From Flavobacterium cheongpyeongense (GTDB lineage Bacteria; Bacteroidota; Bacteroidia; Flavobacteriales; Flavobacteriaceae): 64,000 nt of DNA. Positions 26,920 through 36,335 of the stretch are shown here, piece after piece; the stretch's first letter is position 1, and every line of letters starts with the position of its first letter. The notes under the pieces are model-generated. The model was not told the DNA's origin and ran no database searches. It worked only from the letters and a program-made list of their open reading frames with translations. A program made the position numbers and the translations under genes. The DNA is taken from assembly GCF_003202435.1 (NCBI RefSeq), contig NZ_QJHK01000001.1, positions 186,001 to 250,000 on the forward strand, given 5' to 3'.

Positions 26920-29289
26920 ATGAATACTCATTTGTTTAAAGAAAGTCCTTTCAGAACTATAATATCATTTCATAAATTAATTGAATCTTTCGAAGAAATT
27001 GCCTTGTCAGATGTTGATTATCGATCAAATTATGCAAAAGCAATCCTGAAAGAAATAGAACCTCTTCCGGAGTTTAGAACAGGTATTGAAGATTATAAGA
27101 TTATTCAAAAAAATGAAGGCCTGATAAAAAACCTGTTGGCAGATTTGTTTCCGACTGCCTTAACACATAATGAAATAAAAGCAGTTACAATTCCATTTCA
27201 AAATTTAACTTTCAATTATACAGAGCGATTCAGGAAAATTTTGAGTAACGCAGGCTCGGAATTTGATATGGAAATCCGTGATTTTGATGAGCATCAATTT
27301 TATATTAACAACTGCTGTCTGGTTTTAAGTAGTTACTACAAACAGCATATTGATTTTAATAAACCTTTTTTCTATGATATTCCAAACGAAGAAGGAGTTG
27401 AAAAACACTATCGGATTTTGTACAATGCCGATTTTATAGAAATTATTCCAACAGAACGTGCGGTGCATTTAACTCAGGAAGATATTGATTTGTTGATTGA
27501 TAATTATAATGATATTGATTTGTGGAAATCTAAATTTCCAAAAGAGAGCTGGCTTTTGAGGGGGTTTGGAATTGTTTCTTTATTTGATGCTACAACAGAA
27601 AGTGCTATTTCGACTTTAAAAAGTAATTTATTAAAATCAGATCCAAAAAGCGTTGCGAAAGAACAGGAAATCTCAAATATTTTTCAGTCAATTTTTAATA
27701 TTCCAAACTTAAAAGTTGGTTTTATTATTTATAACCCGGAAGAAGAAAAGTTGATTCACCCACAAAAGCATGAAACAGAGCTAAAAAGTTTTTTACTTTC
27801 TTCTGATCAGGAAGTCGATTGTAAAAATGCTTTTTTCGGATATTCTTTTGACAAACTTTTAGACAATAAAGAAACTTTTGTAATTTCTAATGTGACTAAA
27901 TTTATAGAAGAATCAACAAATAAAAGACTTGGAGAACATTTATTAAGTCAAAATATTCATAGCTGTATTTTTGCACCGGTTATTAAAGACGGAAATTTAT
28001 TGGGCGTCTTTGAATTGGTGTCAGAAAAGCCTAAAGCTTTAAATAGTGTAAATGTGACAAAACTAGAATTGGTTTTACCATATCTTACGGATACAATTGA
28101 TCGTTATAATACGGATATGCAACATCAGGTAGAGGCTGTTATTCAACGCGAATACACAACAATTCATCCTAGTGTTTACTGGAAATTCAAAAAAGAGTCT
28201 CAGAATTATTTTCAGAATAATAATCCTTCGAAAGATTATATTTTTAAAGAAATTGTTTTTAAAAATGTTTTTCCGCTTTACGGACAAATTGATATTAAAA
28301 GTTCGTCTGAACATCGCAATGAAACAGTTAAAAGGGATTTGAAAAATCAGCTTAGTACTATTTTAGAAATTTTTGAAAATCAAAAGCCTAATAGTAGTTT
28401 AATGCTTTTGGAGCAACGTAAATTTGAATTAGAATCGCTTCGGAATGAATTAGACGAACCCTTAAAAGCGGATACAGAACAACACATTCAGCGCTATATT
28501 GAAGAAGAAATTCATCCTATTCTAAAAAACACAAATGATACAGCAAAAAATAAAAAATTAGAAGAACTGTATTTTCAAAGTCTGGATGAAAAAACAGGAA
28601 TGTTTTATCAGGAAAGAAAGAAATTTGATAATGCTATGTCGATTATCAATAAAAAACTAGCTTCGGTTTTAGATAAAAAACAAATAGAAGCACAGCAGAT
28701 TTATCCACATTATTACGAGCGTTTTAAAACAGACGGTGTTGAGCATAATTTGTATATAGGCGCATCAATTTCTCCTTCGAGGCCATTTGATATTATGTAT
28801 TTGCATAATCTTAGATTGTGGCAATTACAGACCTTGTGTGAAATGGAATTAGAGCATCATCAGCTTAAGGAATCACTTCCGTATGAATTGGATGTGACTT
28901 CATTAATTTTGGTTTTCAGCGTTCCGCTTTCTATCCGTTTTCGAATGGATGAAAAGCGTTTTGATGTTGATGGAACCTATAATGCAAGATATGAGGTTGT
29001 TAAGAAACGTATTGATAAATCAAATATCAAAGGAACAAATGAAAGAATTACAGAAAAGGAAAAGATTACAATTGTCTATTCTCAAAATAATGAAGAAACA
29101 GAATATTTAAAATACATTAAATACTTACAGCATAAAAAAATACTAGAGCCAGCTATTGAGCAGTTTGAAGTTGAAGATTTACAAGGTGTTTCAGGATTGA
29201 GAGCGATTCGAGTAAAAGTAATTAATCAAAACGCAGGTCAGTCAATAAAAAAAATAACCTATCAGGATTTATTAGATGAGCTCAACTAA
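26920..29289 (+). CDS. Large cytoplasmic protein with a central GAF-like domain
   Basis: A 789-residue protein with no signal peptide or membrane segment. The N-terminal 220 residues are helical and not recognised. Residues about 235-400 fit a GAF sensor fold (helical lead KSVAKEQEISNIFQSIFN, then GFIIYNPEEEK, HSCIFAPVIKDGNLLGVFEL). A helical middle (about 400-590) is rich in charged residues. The C-terminal 200 residues contain LDVTSLILVFSVPLSIRFRM and end in a possible ligand or protein-binding domain. No kinase, cyclase or phosphodiesterase motif is visible, so output is probably by protein contact. It resembles GAF proteins conserved across Flavobacteriia. Confidence 0.75.
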   Translation: MNTHLFKESPFRTIISFHKLIESFEEIALSDVDYRSNYAKAILKEIEPLPEFRTGIEDYKIIQKNEGLIKNLLADLFPTALTHNEIKAVTIPFQNLTFNYTERFRKILSNAGSEFDMEIRDFDEHQFYINNCCLVLSSYYKQHIDFNKPFFYDIPNEEGVEKHYRILYNADFIEIIPTERAVHLTQEDIDLLIDNYNDIDLWKSKFPKESWLLRGFGIVSLFDATTESAISTLKSNLLKSDPKSVAKEQEISNIFQSIFNIPNLKVGFIIYNPEEEKLIHPQKHETELKSFLLSSDQEVDCKNAFFGYSFDKLLDNKETFVISNVTKFIEESTNKRLGEHLLSQNIHSCIFAPVIKDGNLLGVFELVSEKPKALNSVNVTKLELVLPYLTDTIDRYNTDMQHQVEAVIQREYTTIHPSVYWKFKKESQNYFQNNNPSKDYIFKEIVFKNVFPLYGQIDIKSSSEHRNETVKRDLKNQLSTILEIFENQKPNSSLMLLEQRKFELESLRNELDEPLKADTEQHIQRYIEEEIHPILKNTNDTAKNKKLEELYFQSLDEKTGMFYQERKKFDNAMSIINKKLASVLDKKQIEAQQIYPHYYERFKTDGVEHNLYIGASISPSRPFDIMYLHNLRLWQLQTLCEMELEHHQLKESLPYELDVTSLILVFSVPLSIRFRMDEKRFDVDGTYNARYEVVKKRIDKSNIKGTNERITEKEKITIVYSQNNEETEYLKYIKYLQHKKILEPAIEQFEVEDLQGVSGLRAIRVKVINQNAGQSIKKITYQDLLDELN

Positions 29290-29301
29290 ATTAGTTGAGC
29301 T
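29279..29301. terminator. Bidirectional hairpin overlapping a stop codon
   Basis: AGCTCAACTAA / TTAGTTGAGCT is an 11-bp perfect palindrome that includes the TAA of the GAF gene and lies between two convergent genes. The following TTTCTT is a weak T tract. Confidence 0.6.
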
Positions 29302-29304
29302 TTC

Positions 29305-30483
29305 TTAAATGCTTTTAAATGCTATTACAAAAGCAATTACTGTAATAATAAGTCCGATCATAAAAAAGTTGTATGCAATTCGCAGCAGATTATATTTTCG
29401 TTGTAAAACCAAACCCAGATAATATAAATCTTTTATCATAGTAGAATATAAATACTCCCGGTCTTTCATCATTTCGTTCATAGCCCACTCATATTCGTTT
29501 AATGGCATTTTATAAAAATTCCCAAAAAACATTAGGTTTACTTTTTTAGCTTCTACGTCTTCGCGTGTAAAGATACCAGAGGTCACTTTAGGTCTTGTTG
29601 ATAGAATAGCAAAAATGATAGTAATGACGCTTGAGATCAGCATTATAAAAGTAGGGATAACCAAATGAACATTTTTAGGGCTATCTAATTTTGGAATAAT
29701 AGAAGAAAGTGCAATTGAAATAATAATAGCATTTACGGATAATAAAATATTCGCTTTGCTGTCAGCAATTCCGCTTAGACGTGTATGATTGCCTAAAGTA
29801 ACACGAAATAGCGTATCAACACCGCGATCCGTTTTTTCTGATTTTTCCTTTTTCTGATTTTCATCTTTAACAGCAATGGCTTCTTTTGTTTCTTGTTTGT
29901 TTATTTTTTTCTGAATTCTAACCAGGTTTTTTTCTTTCAAAGGCTGCCATTTTTTTTGAGCATAATCCGTATAAAATCGATGTCTTGTCATTAAAAATTT
30001 GAAGTTTTCTGTAGCCCATTCCAAATTAGAAAAATCTACAATTCCAGTATTTTTTAATTCCAGGCGTAATAATTCACACGTACTCGTATATTCGGGACTA
30101 ATAATGTGTATGAAGTCCGCATCTTTAATTATTTTTTCTAAATGATTTTTTGGTTCATATTCTTTGGCTGTAGCCGAAATCAGTTCACCTACTTTTTTTA
30201 TAAAATCCTCTGATTGATTGCTTTTTTTTAGAAATTCTGCAGCAATCTTTATACTTTCATTTTCGTGATTTTCATAACCTTTTGTGTATCCGGTATCATG
30301 AAACCATGCGGCAACCAAAAGTAATTCCTTCTCGTCAGCATTTATTTTTTCTTTTTCACACAATTCTTTTGTTGCATTTACCACACTTTGAGTATGGCTA
30401 AAATTGTGGTAAGAATATAAATTAGATAGTTTATCTTTGAGTAAATTAATAACGAAATCTTCGGATTGTTCTACTAGATTCAT
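29305..30483 (-). CDS. HD-domain phosphohydrolase fused to a Pycsar-effector-like transmembrane domain
   Basis: A 392-residue two-part protein. The N-terminal HD domain (about 5-175) has the metal ligands H30 (NFSH), H62-D63 (AWFHDTGY) and D121 (KDADF), the pattern of nucleotide phosphohydrolases. A charged linker (about 190-222) leads to a C-terminal membrane module with 'LSGIADSKANILLSVNA' and three hydrophobic segments (about 245-262, 274-294, 371-389). That module resembles the Pycsar effector domain (DUF5706/PycTM). In Pycsar defence a cyclic-nucleotide signal makes such a protein disrupt the membrane. No PycC cyclase is adjacent, so a defence role is uncertain, and the HD domain could degrade a nucleotide signal instead. 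Confidence 0.8.
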   Translation of the reverse strand: MNLVEQSEDFVINLLKDKLSNLYSYHNFSHTQSVVNATKELCEKEKINADEKELLLVAAWFHDTGYTKGYENHENESIKIAAEFLKKSNQSEDFIKKVGELISATAKEYEPKNHLEKIIKDADFIHIISPEYTSTCELLRLELKNTGIVDFSNLEWATENFKFLMTRHRFYTDYAQKKWQPLKEKNLVRIQKKINKQETKEAIAVKDENQKKEKSEKTDRGVDTLFRVTLGNHTRLSGIADSKANILLSVNAIIISIALSSIIPKLDSPKNVHLVIPTFIMLISSVITIIFAILSTRPKVTSGIFTREDVEAKKVNLMFFGNFYKMPLNEYEWAMNEMMKDREYLYSTMIKDLYYLGLVLQRKYNLLRIAYNFFMIGLIITVIAFVIAFKSI

Positions 30484-30510
30484 AGAGAATATTTTTTATA
30501 CCACTAAATT

Positions 30511-33500
30511 ATGAAATTGTTTTTGGATAATCATTTTATTGCAAAGATTAAAAACTTTCTTTTGACAACAGCGGCTATTTTTTTTCTTTATTCCTGTGCA
30601 ACACACAAAGCGCAGTACGGAAAAGATGTAAGTGTTAACGAAACACAAAACGCAACAGATACCATAAAAATTGCGCATACTTTTTATTTAGTTGGAGATG
30701 CTGGCAATGCTGATGAAGAGCAGGCACAGCAAACACTGGAATTGTTGCATCAAAAACTTAAAAAGTCTAATAAAAAAGCAACTTTATTGTTTTTAGGAGA
30801 TAACATCTATCCAAAAGGGTTTCCGAAAGACAATAATATTACTGATATTACTGAGGCAGAAAAAAAACTAACGAATCAATTAAAATTAAGTAAAGGATTT
30901 AAGGGGAAAACGATTGTAATTCCAGGAAATCACGATTGGTACAACGGAATAAAAGGATTGGAACGCCAAGCTGATTTTGTAACCCAATTTTTAAATGATA
31001 AAAAAGCATTTCTGCCTAGAAAATCCTGTCCAATTGAAGATGTAAAAATTGACAGCACTATAGTATTAGTAACTGTTGATAGTGAATGGTTTTTAGAAGA
31101 CTGGGATAATCACCCAACAATTAATGACAATTGTGATATTAAAACCAGAGAAGATTTTTTTGATGAACTGGAAAGTGTTTTTAATAAAAATCAGGAAAAA
31201 ACAGTGGTGCTTGCGATTCATCATCCTTTGATGAGCAACGGAACGCATGGTGGTCAGTTTTCATTAGAAAAACAATTGTTCCCTTTAGAGAAAAAGATTC
31301 CGCTTCCGGTAATTGGGTCGTTTATCAATTTACTAAGAAAAACATCTGGTGTGAGTCCGCAGGATCTTCAAAATAAACAATACACGATTTACTCAAAAAG
31401 AATTAAAACACTCCTTCAAAAGCAAAAAAATGTGATTGTCGTTTCAGGACATGATCATAACCTTCAGTATATCAGTAAAGAAAATATCAGGCAGATTATT
31501 AGTGGAGCCGGTTCAAAATCTGAAGCTGCAAGAGCCATCAACTCGACTGATTTTTCATATGGGGGGAATGGTTATGCAACTTTGACTTTATACAATAGCG
31601 GTGATGCAAAAGTAGCCTTCTTCGGAAATGAGAATAACAAGGAGAAAATGCTTTTTGAACAGGAAATCATAAAAACGAAAGAGTTTAACGGGGCTTCAGA
31701 TATTTCGGATAAATTTCCATCAACTATTAAAACTTCAATCTATTCTCCTGAAATGACCGATAAAAGTTTGTTTTATAAGCTCTTATTTGGCAAACATTAC
31801 AGAAAATTTTACAGTATGCCAATTGAAGCCAGAATAGCTACAACCGATACTTTAAAGGGCGGCTTGATACCTATTCGGGAAGGTGGTGGTCATCAATCTG
31901 TTTCATTACGAATGTCAGATCCAAAAGGCAGGGAATATGTGATGCGGGCTATGAAAAAAAGTGCAACCGCATTTTTGCAGTCGGTTGCTTTTAAAGACCA
32001 ATACGTTGCGACCGGTTTCCAAAATACATACACAGAGGATTTTTTACTCGATTTTTACACGACGTCTCATCCATACACACCTTTTGTAACTGCGAGTATG
32101 TCTGATCAGATAGGACTTTCACATACGAATCCGGTTTTATATTATATTCCGAAACAAGAAGGATTAAAAGAGTTTAACTCCAGTTTCGGGAACCAGTTGT
32201 ACATGGTTGAAGAACGTCCGGCAGACAATCATCTGGATGCTAAAAATTTTGGAAATCCATCTAATATTATCAGTACAGATGATATGATGAAAAACCTTCA
32301 CAGGGATGAGAAATATACAGTCGATGAAAAGGAATATATAAAAGCCCGTTTGTTTGATATCCTGATTGGTGATTGGGACAGGCATAGCGACCAATGGCGC
32401 TGGGGTGAATATAAAAAAGAAGATAAGGTTATTTACAAACCAATTCCGCGTGATCGTGACCAGGCTTTTGTGAAGTATGATGGAGCTTTACTTTCGCTTT
32501 TAATGAATATTCCTGCGCTTCGTCATATGCGTACTTTTAAGGGTGATAAAATCAATGTTAAATGGCTTGGAAGAGAACCTTATCCAATGGATTTGGCTTT
32601 CCTGAGAGCGGCAGAAGAAAACGACTGGATTGCTCAGGCTAAATTTATTCAGGAAAGTTTATCAGATACGGATATTGATAACGCTTTTACAAACATGCCA
32701 AAAGAAGTTCAGGATGAAACGGTAGAAGACATCAAAAATAAATTAAAAAGCAGAAAAAAAGACCTTCAAAAATATGCTTCTGAATATTTTGATGTGCTAA
32801 GTCGTACCGTTATGATAGCCGGAACTGATAAGAAAGATAAGTTTGTTATCAGTCATAAGTCGAAAAAAAGTATTGAAATACAAGTTTTCAGGCTTAAAAA
32901 AGAGGGAGAGGAAATGGTTTATAAAAAAACTGTAACTGATACCAAAACCCAAAATTTATGGATTTACGGACTTGATGACGATGATGTTTTTGAAGTAAAA
33001 GGAAATCAAAAATCAAAAATAAAGATTCGGTTGATCGGAGGCCAGAATCATGATATTTATACTATCGAAAATGGTAAAAAAGTGATTGTATACGATTTCA
33101 AATCCAAACCAAACACCTATAATTTAGATTCGAAAGCCAAAACACAGCTTACGGATGACTATGATGTTAATTTGTATAATTACGAAAGACCAAAATATAA
33201 TGTAGTCGCCGGACTTCCCAATATTGGTTATAATCCTGATGACGGGGTGAAAACGGGAGTTAATATAAACTATATAGTAAATAATTTTCAACAGAATCCC
33301 TATACGCAAAAACATATTTTTAACGGGTTTTATTATTTTGCTACCGGAGGTTTAGAATTTAACTACGAAGCTCATTTTCCGGGACTATTAGGAAAATGGG
33401 TAATAGATGTTGATTCTCAGTACACCACACCAAATTTTGCGATGAATTATTTTGGATACGGCAATGAAACTGATAATAATGATAAAGATCTAGGAATGGA

Positions 33501-34245
33501 TTTTAACAGAGTTCGTATAAGGAAATTGCATGTTTCTGGTGCTGCAAGGCATGTGGGGCGGTTTGGAAGTGAATTTAGCATTCAGCCTATTTTTCAAAGA
33601 ATGACGGTTGAAGAAACAGATGACAGATTTATCGGCATTCCGGTCATAGTAGATACTAAAGTGTTTGACAGCCAGAATTACGCAGCCGTAAAAGTAAAAT
33701 ATGTTTTTAAAAATGCTGATTTTGCAGCAAAACCTACACTTGGTATTCACTTTATGATTTCGGGTATGTGGACCACTAATTTAATTGATGCCGAACAGAA
33801 TTTTCCAACGCTTGAAAGTACTTTAGGTATTACTCATAAAATAGATCATAACGGAAAATTAGTTTTCGCAACTTCTTTTAAAGGTAAGGCCATTATGAAT
33901 GATAATTTTTACTTTTATCACGGTGCATCTTTAGGAGGTGATTCTGATTTACGCGGTTACAGGAATGAACGCTTTCTGGGGAACTCTTATTTTTCTCAAA
34001 GTACAGATTTGAGATGGAGTATTGGAAAAATCCATCGTATTATAGCACCTATGACCTATGGGGTTCTCGCAGGATTTGATTACGGAAGAATCTGGCTTGA
34101 TGGAGAAAATTCAAAAAAATGGCATCAGGATTTTGGAGGAGGTCTATGGCTGAATGCTATAAACTTAGTTACGGCAAGAATCTCTTATTTTCAGTCACCA
34201 GATGAGCGTGGAAGAGTGGTTTTTGGAGCCGCCTATAGTTTCTAG
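30511..34245 (+). CDS. Three-part surface lipoprotein: metallophosphatase, kinase-like middle, Omp85-type barrel
   Basis: A 1244-residue lipoprotein (lipobox LYSC, cysteine at residue 29). Residues about 55-375 are a calcineurin-like metallophosphatase with all motifs: VGDAG, LGDNIYP, GNHDWYNG, IHHPLMSNGTHGG and SGHDHN. Residues about 430-780 form a second domain with LIGDWDRHSDQW (D621-Q628) and PIPRDRDQAF (644-653), resembling the catalytic and metal-binding loops of Fam20/HipA-like kinases. The last 330 residues have the look of a bacterial surface antigen (Omp85/BamA-like) beta-barrel, with GGDSDLRGYRNERFLG and an aromatic end VVFGAAYSF. The start is 27 bp from the divergent HD gene. The phosphatase assignment is firm; the kinase-like part is inferred. 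Confidence 0.85.
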   Translation: MKLFLDNHFIAKIKNFLLTTAAIFFLYSCATHKAQYGKDVSVNETQNATDTIKIAHTFYLVGDAGNADEEQAQQTLELLHQKLKKSNKKATLLFLGDNIYPKGFPKDNNITDITEAEKKLTNQLKLSKGFKGKTIVIPGNHDWYNGIKGLERQADFVTQFLNDKKAFLPRKSCPIEDVKIDSTIVLVTVDSEWFLEDWDNHPTINDNCDIKTREDFFDELESVFNKNQEKTVVLAIHHPLMSNGTHGGQFSLEKQLFPLEKKIPLPVIGSFINLLRKTSGVSPQDLQNKQYTIYSKRIKTLLQKQKNVIVVSGHDHNLQYISKENIRQIISGAGSKSEAARAINSTDFSYGGNGYATLTLYNSGDAKVAFFGNENNKEKMLFEQEIIKTKEFNGASDISDKFPSTIKTSIYSPEMTDKSLFYKLLFGKHYRKFYSMPIEARIATTDTLKGGLIPIREGGGHQSVSLRMSDPKGREYVMRAMKKSATAFLQSVAFKDQYVATGFQNTYTEDFLLDFYTTSHPYTPFVTASMSDQIGLSHTNPVLYYIPKQEGLKEFNSSFGNQLYMVEERPADNHLDAKNFGNPSNIISTDDMMKNLHRDEKYTVDEKEYIKARLFDILIGDWDRHSDQWRWGEYKKEDKVIYKPIPRDRDQAFVKYDGALLSLLMNIPALRHMRTFKGDKINVKWLGREPYPMDLAFLRAAEENDWIAQAKFIQESLSDTDIDNAFTNMPKEVQDETVEDIKNKLKSRKKDLQKYASEYFDVLSRTVMIAGTDKKDKFVISHKSKKSIEIQVFRLKKEGEEMVYKKTVTDTKTQNLWIYGLDDDDVFEVKGNQKSKIKIRLIGGQNHDIYTIENGKKVIVYDFKSKPNTYNLDSKAKTQLTDDYDVNLYNYERPKYNVVAGLPNIGYNPDDGVKTGVNINYIVNNFQQNPYTQKHIFNGFYYFATGGLEFNYEAHFPGLLGKWVIDVDSQYTTPNFAMNYFGYGNETDNNDKDLGMDFNRVRIRKLHVSGAARHVGRFGSEFSIQPIFQRMTVEETDDRFIGIPVIVDTKVFDSQNYAAVKVKYVFKNADFAAKPTLGIHFMISGMWTTNLIDAEQNFPTLESTLGITHKIDHNGKLVFATSFKGKAIMNDNFYFYHGASLGGDSDLRGYRNERFLGNSYFSQSTDLRWSIGKIHRIIAPMTYGVLAGFDYGRIWLDGENSKKWHQDFGGGLWLNAINLVTARISYFQSPDERGRVVFGAAYSF

Positions 34246-34258
34246 ACTAAGATAGGAT

Positions 34259-34297
34259 GCTAAAGTTTTAAGGGTTTCTGACCCTTAAAACTTTAGC
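34259..34297. terminator. Long perfect hairpin between convergent genes
   Basis: A 17-bp perfect inverted repeat (GCTAAAGTTTTAAGGGT and its complement) around TTCTG. It lies 13 bp after the surface-protein stop and 15 bp before the end of the propeller gene. No strong T tract follows, so it may act through its stem or be a dispersed palindromic element. Confidence 0.65.
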
Positions 34298-34312
34298 GAC
34301 TTTATATTTTCA

Positions 34313-35173
34313 TTACTTTAATTTGAATTCATAAACATTTCCCCCAATTTTATTTGTTTTTTCATCAGCAATGAATAAAGTGTTATTGTCTTTAAAAACG
34401 ATGGCTTCTTTTTGCGAAAAATGGTTTAGACTTATTTCTGTTTGAGATCCTTTGTGAAATTGATTTCCGGTAAAGTCTTTGAATAAAACGATTTTGTCAT
34501 GGCTTAATAGAGCAACTTTCTTTCCGTCAGGGCTGATGGTTGCACTGGTCAAAACACAATGATTATAATTGTTACAGGTTTTGAATTTACCTATTCGAAC
34601 CGCTTCTTGAGTACCTGGAGCATTTTTAATTTTATAAATAAAAGCCGTTCCGTCAAAACCTTTGCTTCGGTTTTTGGTGAAAAGATAAAAATAACCATTT
34701 TGTTCAAAAAAGCCTTCAACATCATAAAACAACTCTTTTTTCTTTGGAGGAAATTCAGTTTGTTCGGGATATGAAAAAGAAACTTTATATTCAGAAACTG
34801 CATTTTCTTTATTTAATTCACCTTTTGCAACTTTATAGATACACAAGTCCTGACGTTTGTTGTCATTGTTGCCAAAATCACCAATGTAAATATTTCCTTC
34901 CTTGTCTTTTGTGATATCTTCCCAATCTGTATTTACAGCATTGGTAATAGCAATGGTTTTTTCTAATTTCCCTTCTGGATTTAGGGCATAAATTTCATTT
35001 TTATTACCACTGTCTTCCAAGGTGTAAATCATATTGGTTTCGGGAAAATAAGTAATGCCAGAGACTTCCTTTAACTTTTTCGGAAGTGAATAAAGCGTTT
35101 TTAAATCAGTATTGGATTGTTGTTGACAGGCTAATAAAACTATAGAAATTCCAAACAAAAAAAACTTTTTCAT
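34313..35173 (-). CDS. SdiA-regulated-like beta-propeller lipoprotein
   Basis: A 286-residue lipoprotein (lipobox LLAC, cysteine at residue 16). The repeated pattern of short strands with aspartates fits a six- or seven-bladed propeller: VSGITYFPETNMIYTLED, VNTDWEDITKDKEGNIYIGD, FGNNDNKRQDLCIYKV and, at the end, NTLFIADEKTNKIGGNVYEF. This arrangement resembles the SdiA-regulated/YjiK family and related esterase-like propellers. No catalytic residues can be identified. It lies 13 bp after a gene of unknown function on the same strand, so the two probably share a transcript. Confidence 0.7.
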   Translation of the reverse strand: MKKFFLFGISIVLLACQQQSNTDLKTLYSLPKKLKEVSGITYFPETNMIYTLEDSGNKNEIYALNPEGKLEKTIAITNAVNTDWEDITKDKEGNIYIGDFGNNDNKRQDLCIYKVAKGELNKENAVSEYKVSFSYPEQTEFPPKKKELFYDVEGFFEQNGYFYLFTKNRSKGFDGTAFIYKIKNAPGTQEAVRIGKFKTCNNYNHCVLTSATISPDGKKVALLSHDKIVLFKDFTGNQFHKGSQTEISLNHFSQKEAIVFKDNNTLFIADEKTNKIGGNVYEFKLK

Positions 35174-35186
35174 AGATTATTTATTT

Positions 35187-36245
35187 TTAAACCAAATTAG
35201 TGTTTTTAAAATTACGTGTTATAAATTCGAATGCGGCATGCATAATATGTCCCATTGATCTGGCATTTTTAAATTTCATGTCGTTGGTATAACGGTACAA
35301 TTCCATTTTTAGCTGATTCAGATGTTCTTCTGTAGAAATGGTATCGTGGCACATAATATTCAAAAGCTTTTTAATTCTGTTTTCTGCCGAGTGAATACGT
35401 TTTGCCAAAATAGCGCGCTCTTCATCTTTATATTGAAAAATAGAACGCTCTTCAAGTTTGTCCTTAATTAGTTTTATCATGGGATAATTTTCTTTGAAAA
35501 ACTGTGGACGATACACTTTGAAATTGCCTTCATAACATTGCTGGTCAAAATCTATCGGTCGTATTTTATAAACAACCTGATCAAAATCATGAATCGGCAC
35601 AATTACATAATTATAAGCTCTCATGTCGCCCAATAACCGAATCATACAGCGTTCGTTAAATTTCACAAACTCCTTTGCTATTTGGGATTTCTCAGTTTCG
35701 GTACAGGAATCCAGTAAAGTATCCATGAAAACATCACCCGGAATTCCGATAATATGTTCTTCGATCAACGTATTGTTGTAAACCAGAAAATTGATTTTAT
35801 CCGGTGAAAGGATATCTTCTAATTCCAGACCGTAAATTCTTGAAGCATCTGCTTTTTTGATGTAAAAGTGAACATAATTGTCATTTAGGATATTTCGTAC
35901 TTTAATTCGGAAAGGTTTTGAATTCCCAAAAGTACAATAGTCAATGGCATCAATATTTAAGTACTGAATAATTTCGCTGTTTCCATCTGAATGTAAAAGA
36001 GAATAGATTTTTTTTAGGTTCAGGTCAATTTCATTCCTTTCAAATTCATTATAGTAAACCCTGATCCATAAAGTATCGACATTATGTTTGTCATATACAT
36101 TTATAGAACCCGAGAAACGCAATAAATCATCATAAAACACAGAAACTTTTGAGATTCGTTCGTATCTTTCCAGATAACTTAAAAGGGATTGTGTTAAAGG
36201 ATAAGAAGGTTTTTTTAACAGCATTAAAGGCTCGTTCATTTTCAA
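35187..36245 (-). CDS. Conserved unknown protein with kinase-like motifs
   Basis: A 352-residue soluble protein with no signal peptide; I do not recognise its family. Residues about 208-245 carry GDMRAYNYVIVP and, after an insert, KIRPIDFDQQC. The spacing D-x4-N followed by DFD matches the catalytic loop and metal-binding DFG of kinase-like folds, although the usual H before the catalytic Asp is L-G here. The N-terminal half has a lysine-rich mixed strand/helix region, and the C-terminal 100 residues are helical. Its partner downstream is the propeller lipoprotein (13 bp). Upstream on the opposite strand is an ABC exporter. A kinase or pseudokinase role is an inference from motif spacing. Confidence 0.6.
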   Translation of the reverse strand: MKMNEPLMLLKKPSYPLTQSLLSYLERYERISKVSVFYDDLLRFSGSINVYDKHNVDTLWIRVYYNEFERNEIDLNLKKIYSLLHSDGNSEIIQYLNIDAIDYCTFGNSKPFRIKVRNILNDNYVHFYIKKADASRIYGLELEDILSPDKINFLVYNNTLIEEHIIGIPGDVFMDTLLDSCTETEKSQIAKEFVKFNERCMIRLLGDMRAYNYVIVPIHDFDQVVYKIRPIDFDQQCYEGNFKVYRPQFFKENYPMIKLIKDKLEERSIFQYKDEERAILAKRIHSAENRIKKLLNIMCHDTISTEEHLNQLKMELYRYTNDMKFKNARSMGHIMHAAFEFITRNFKNTNLV

Positions 36246-36256
36246 TATCTTTAATG

Positions 36257-36264
36257 CAAATTTA
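36257..36264 (-). promoter_or_regulatory. -7 box of the kinase-like/propeller operon
   Basis: On the minus strand TAAATTTG, matching TAnnTTTG, 11 bp before the start at 36245. Confidence 0.5.
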
Positions 36265-36335
36265 CATTAATTTATTTTCAGGAGTAACAAAAAGAAAGTT
36301 GAAACGTCTTACTAAAAACTAAAATCAAAATAAAT

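Noticed and set aside
29305..30483. Complete Pycsar defence operon
   Set aside because: No cyclase gene lies beside the effector-like gene; neighbours are a GAF protein and a surface phosphatase.
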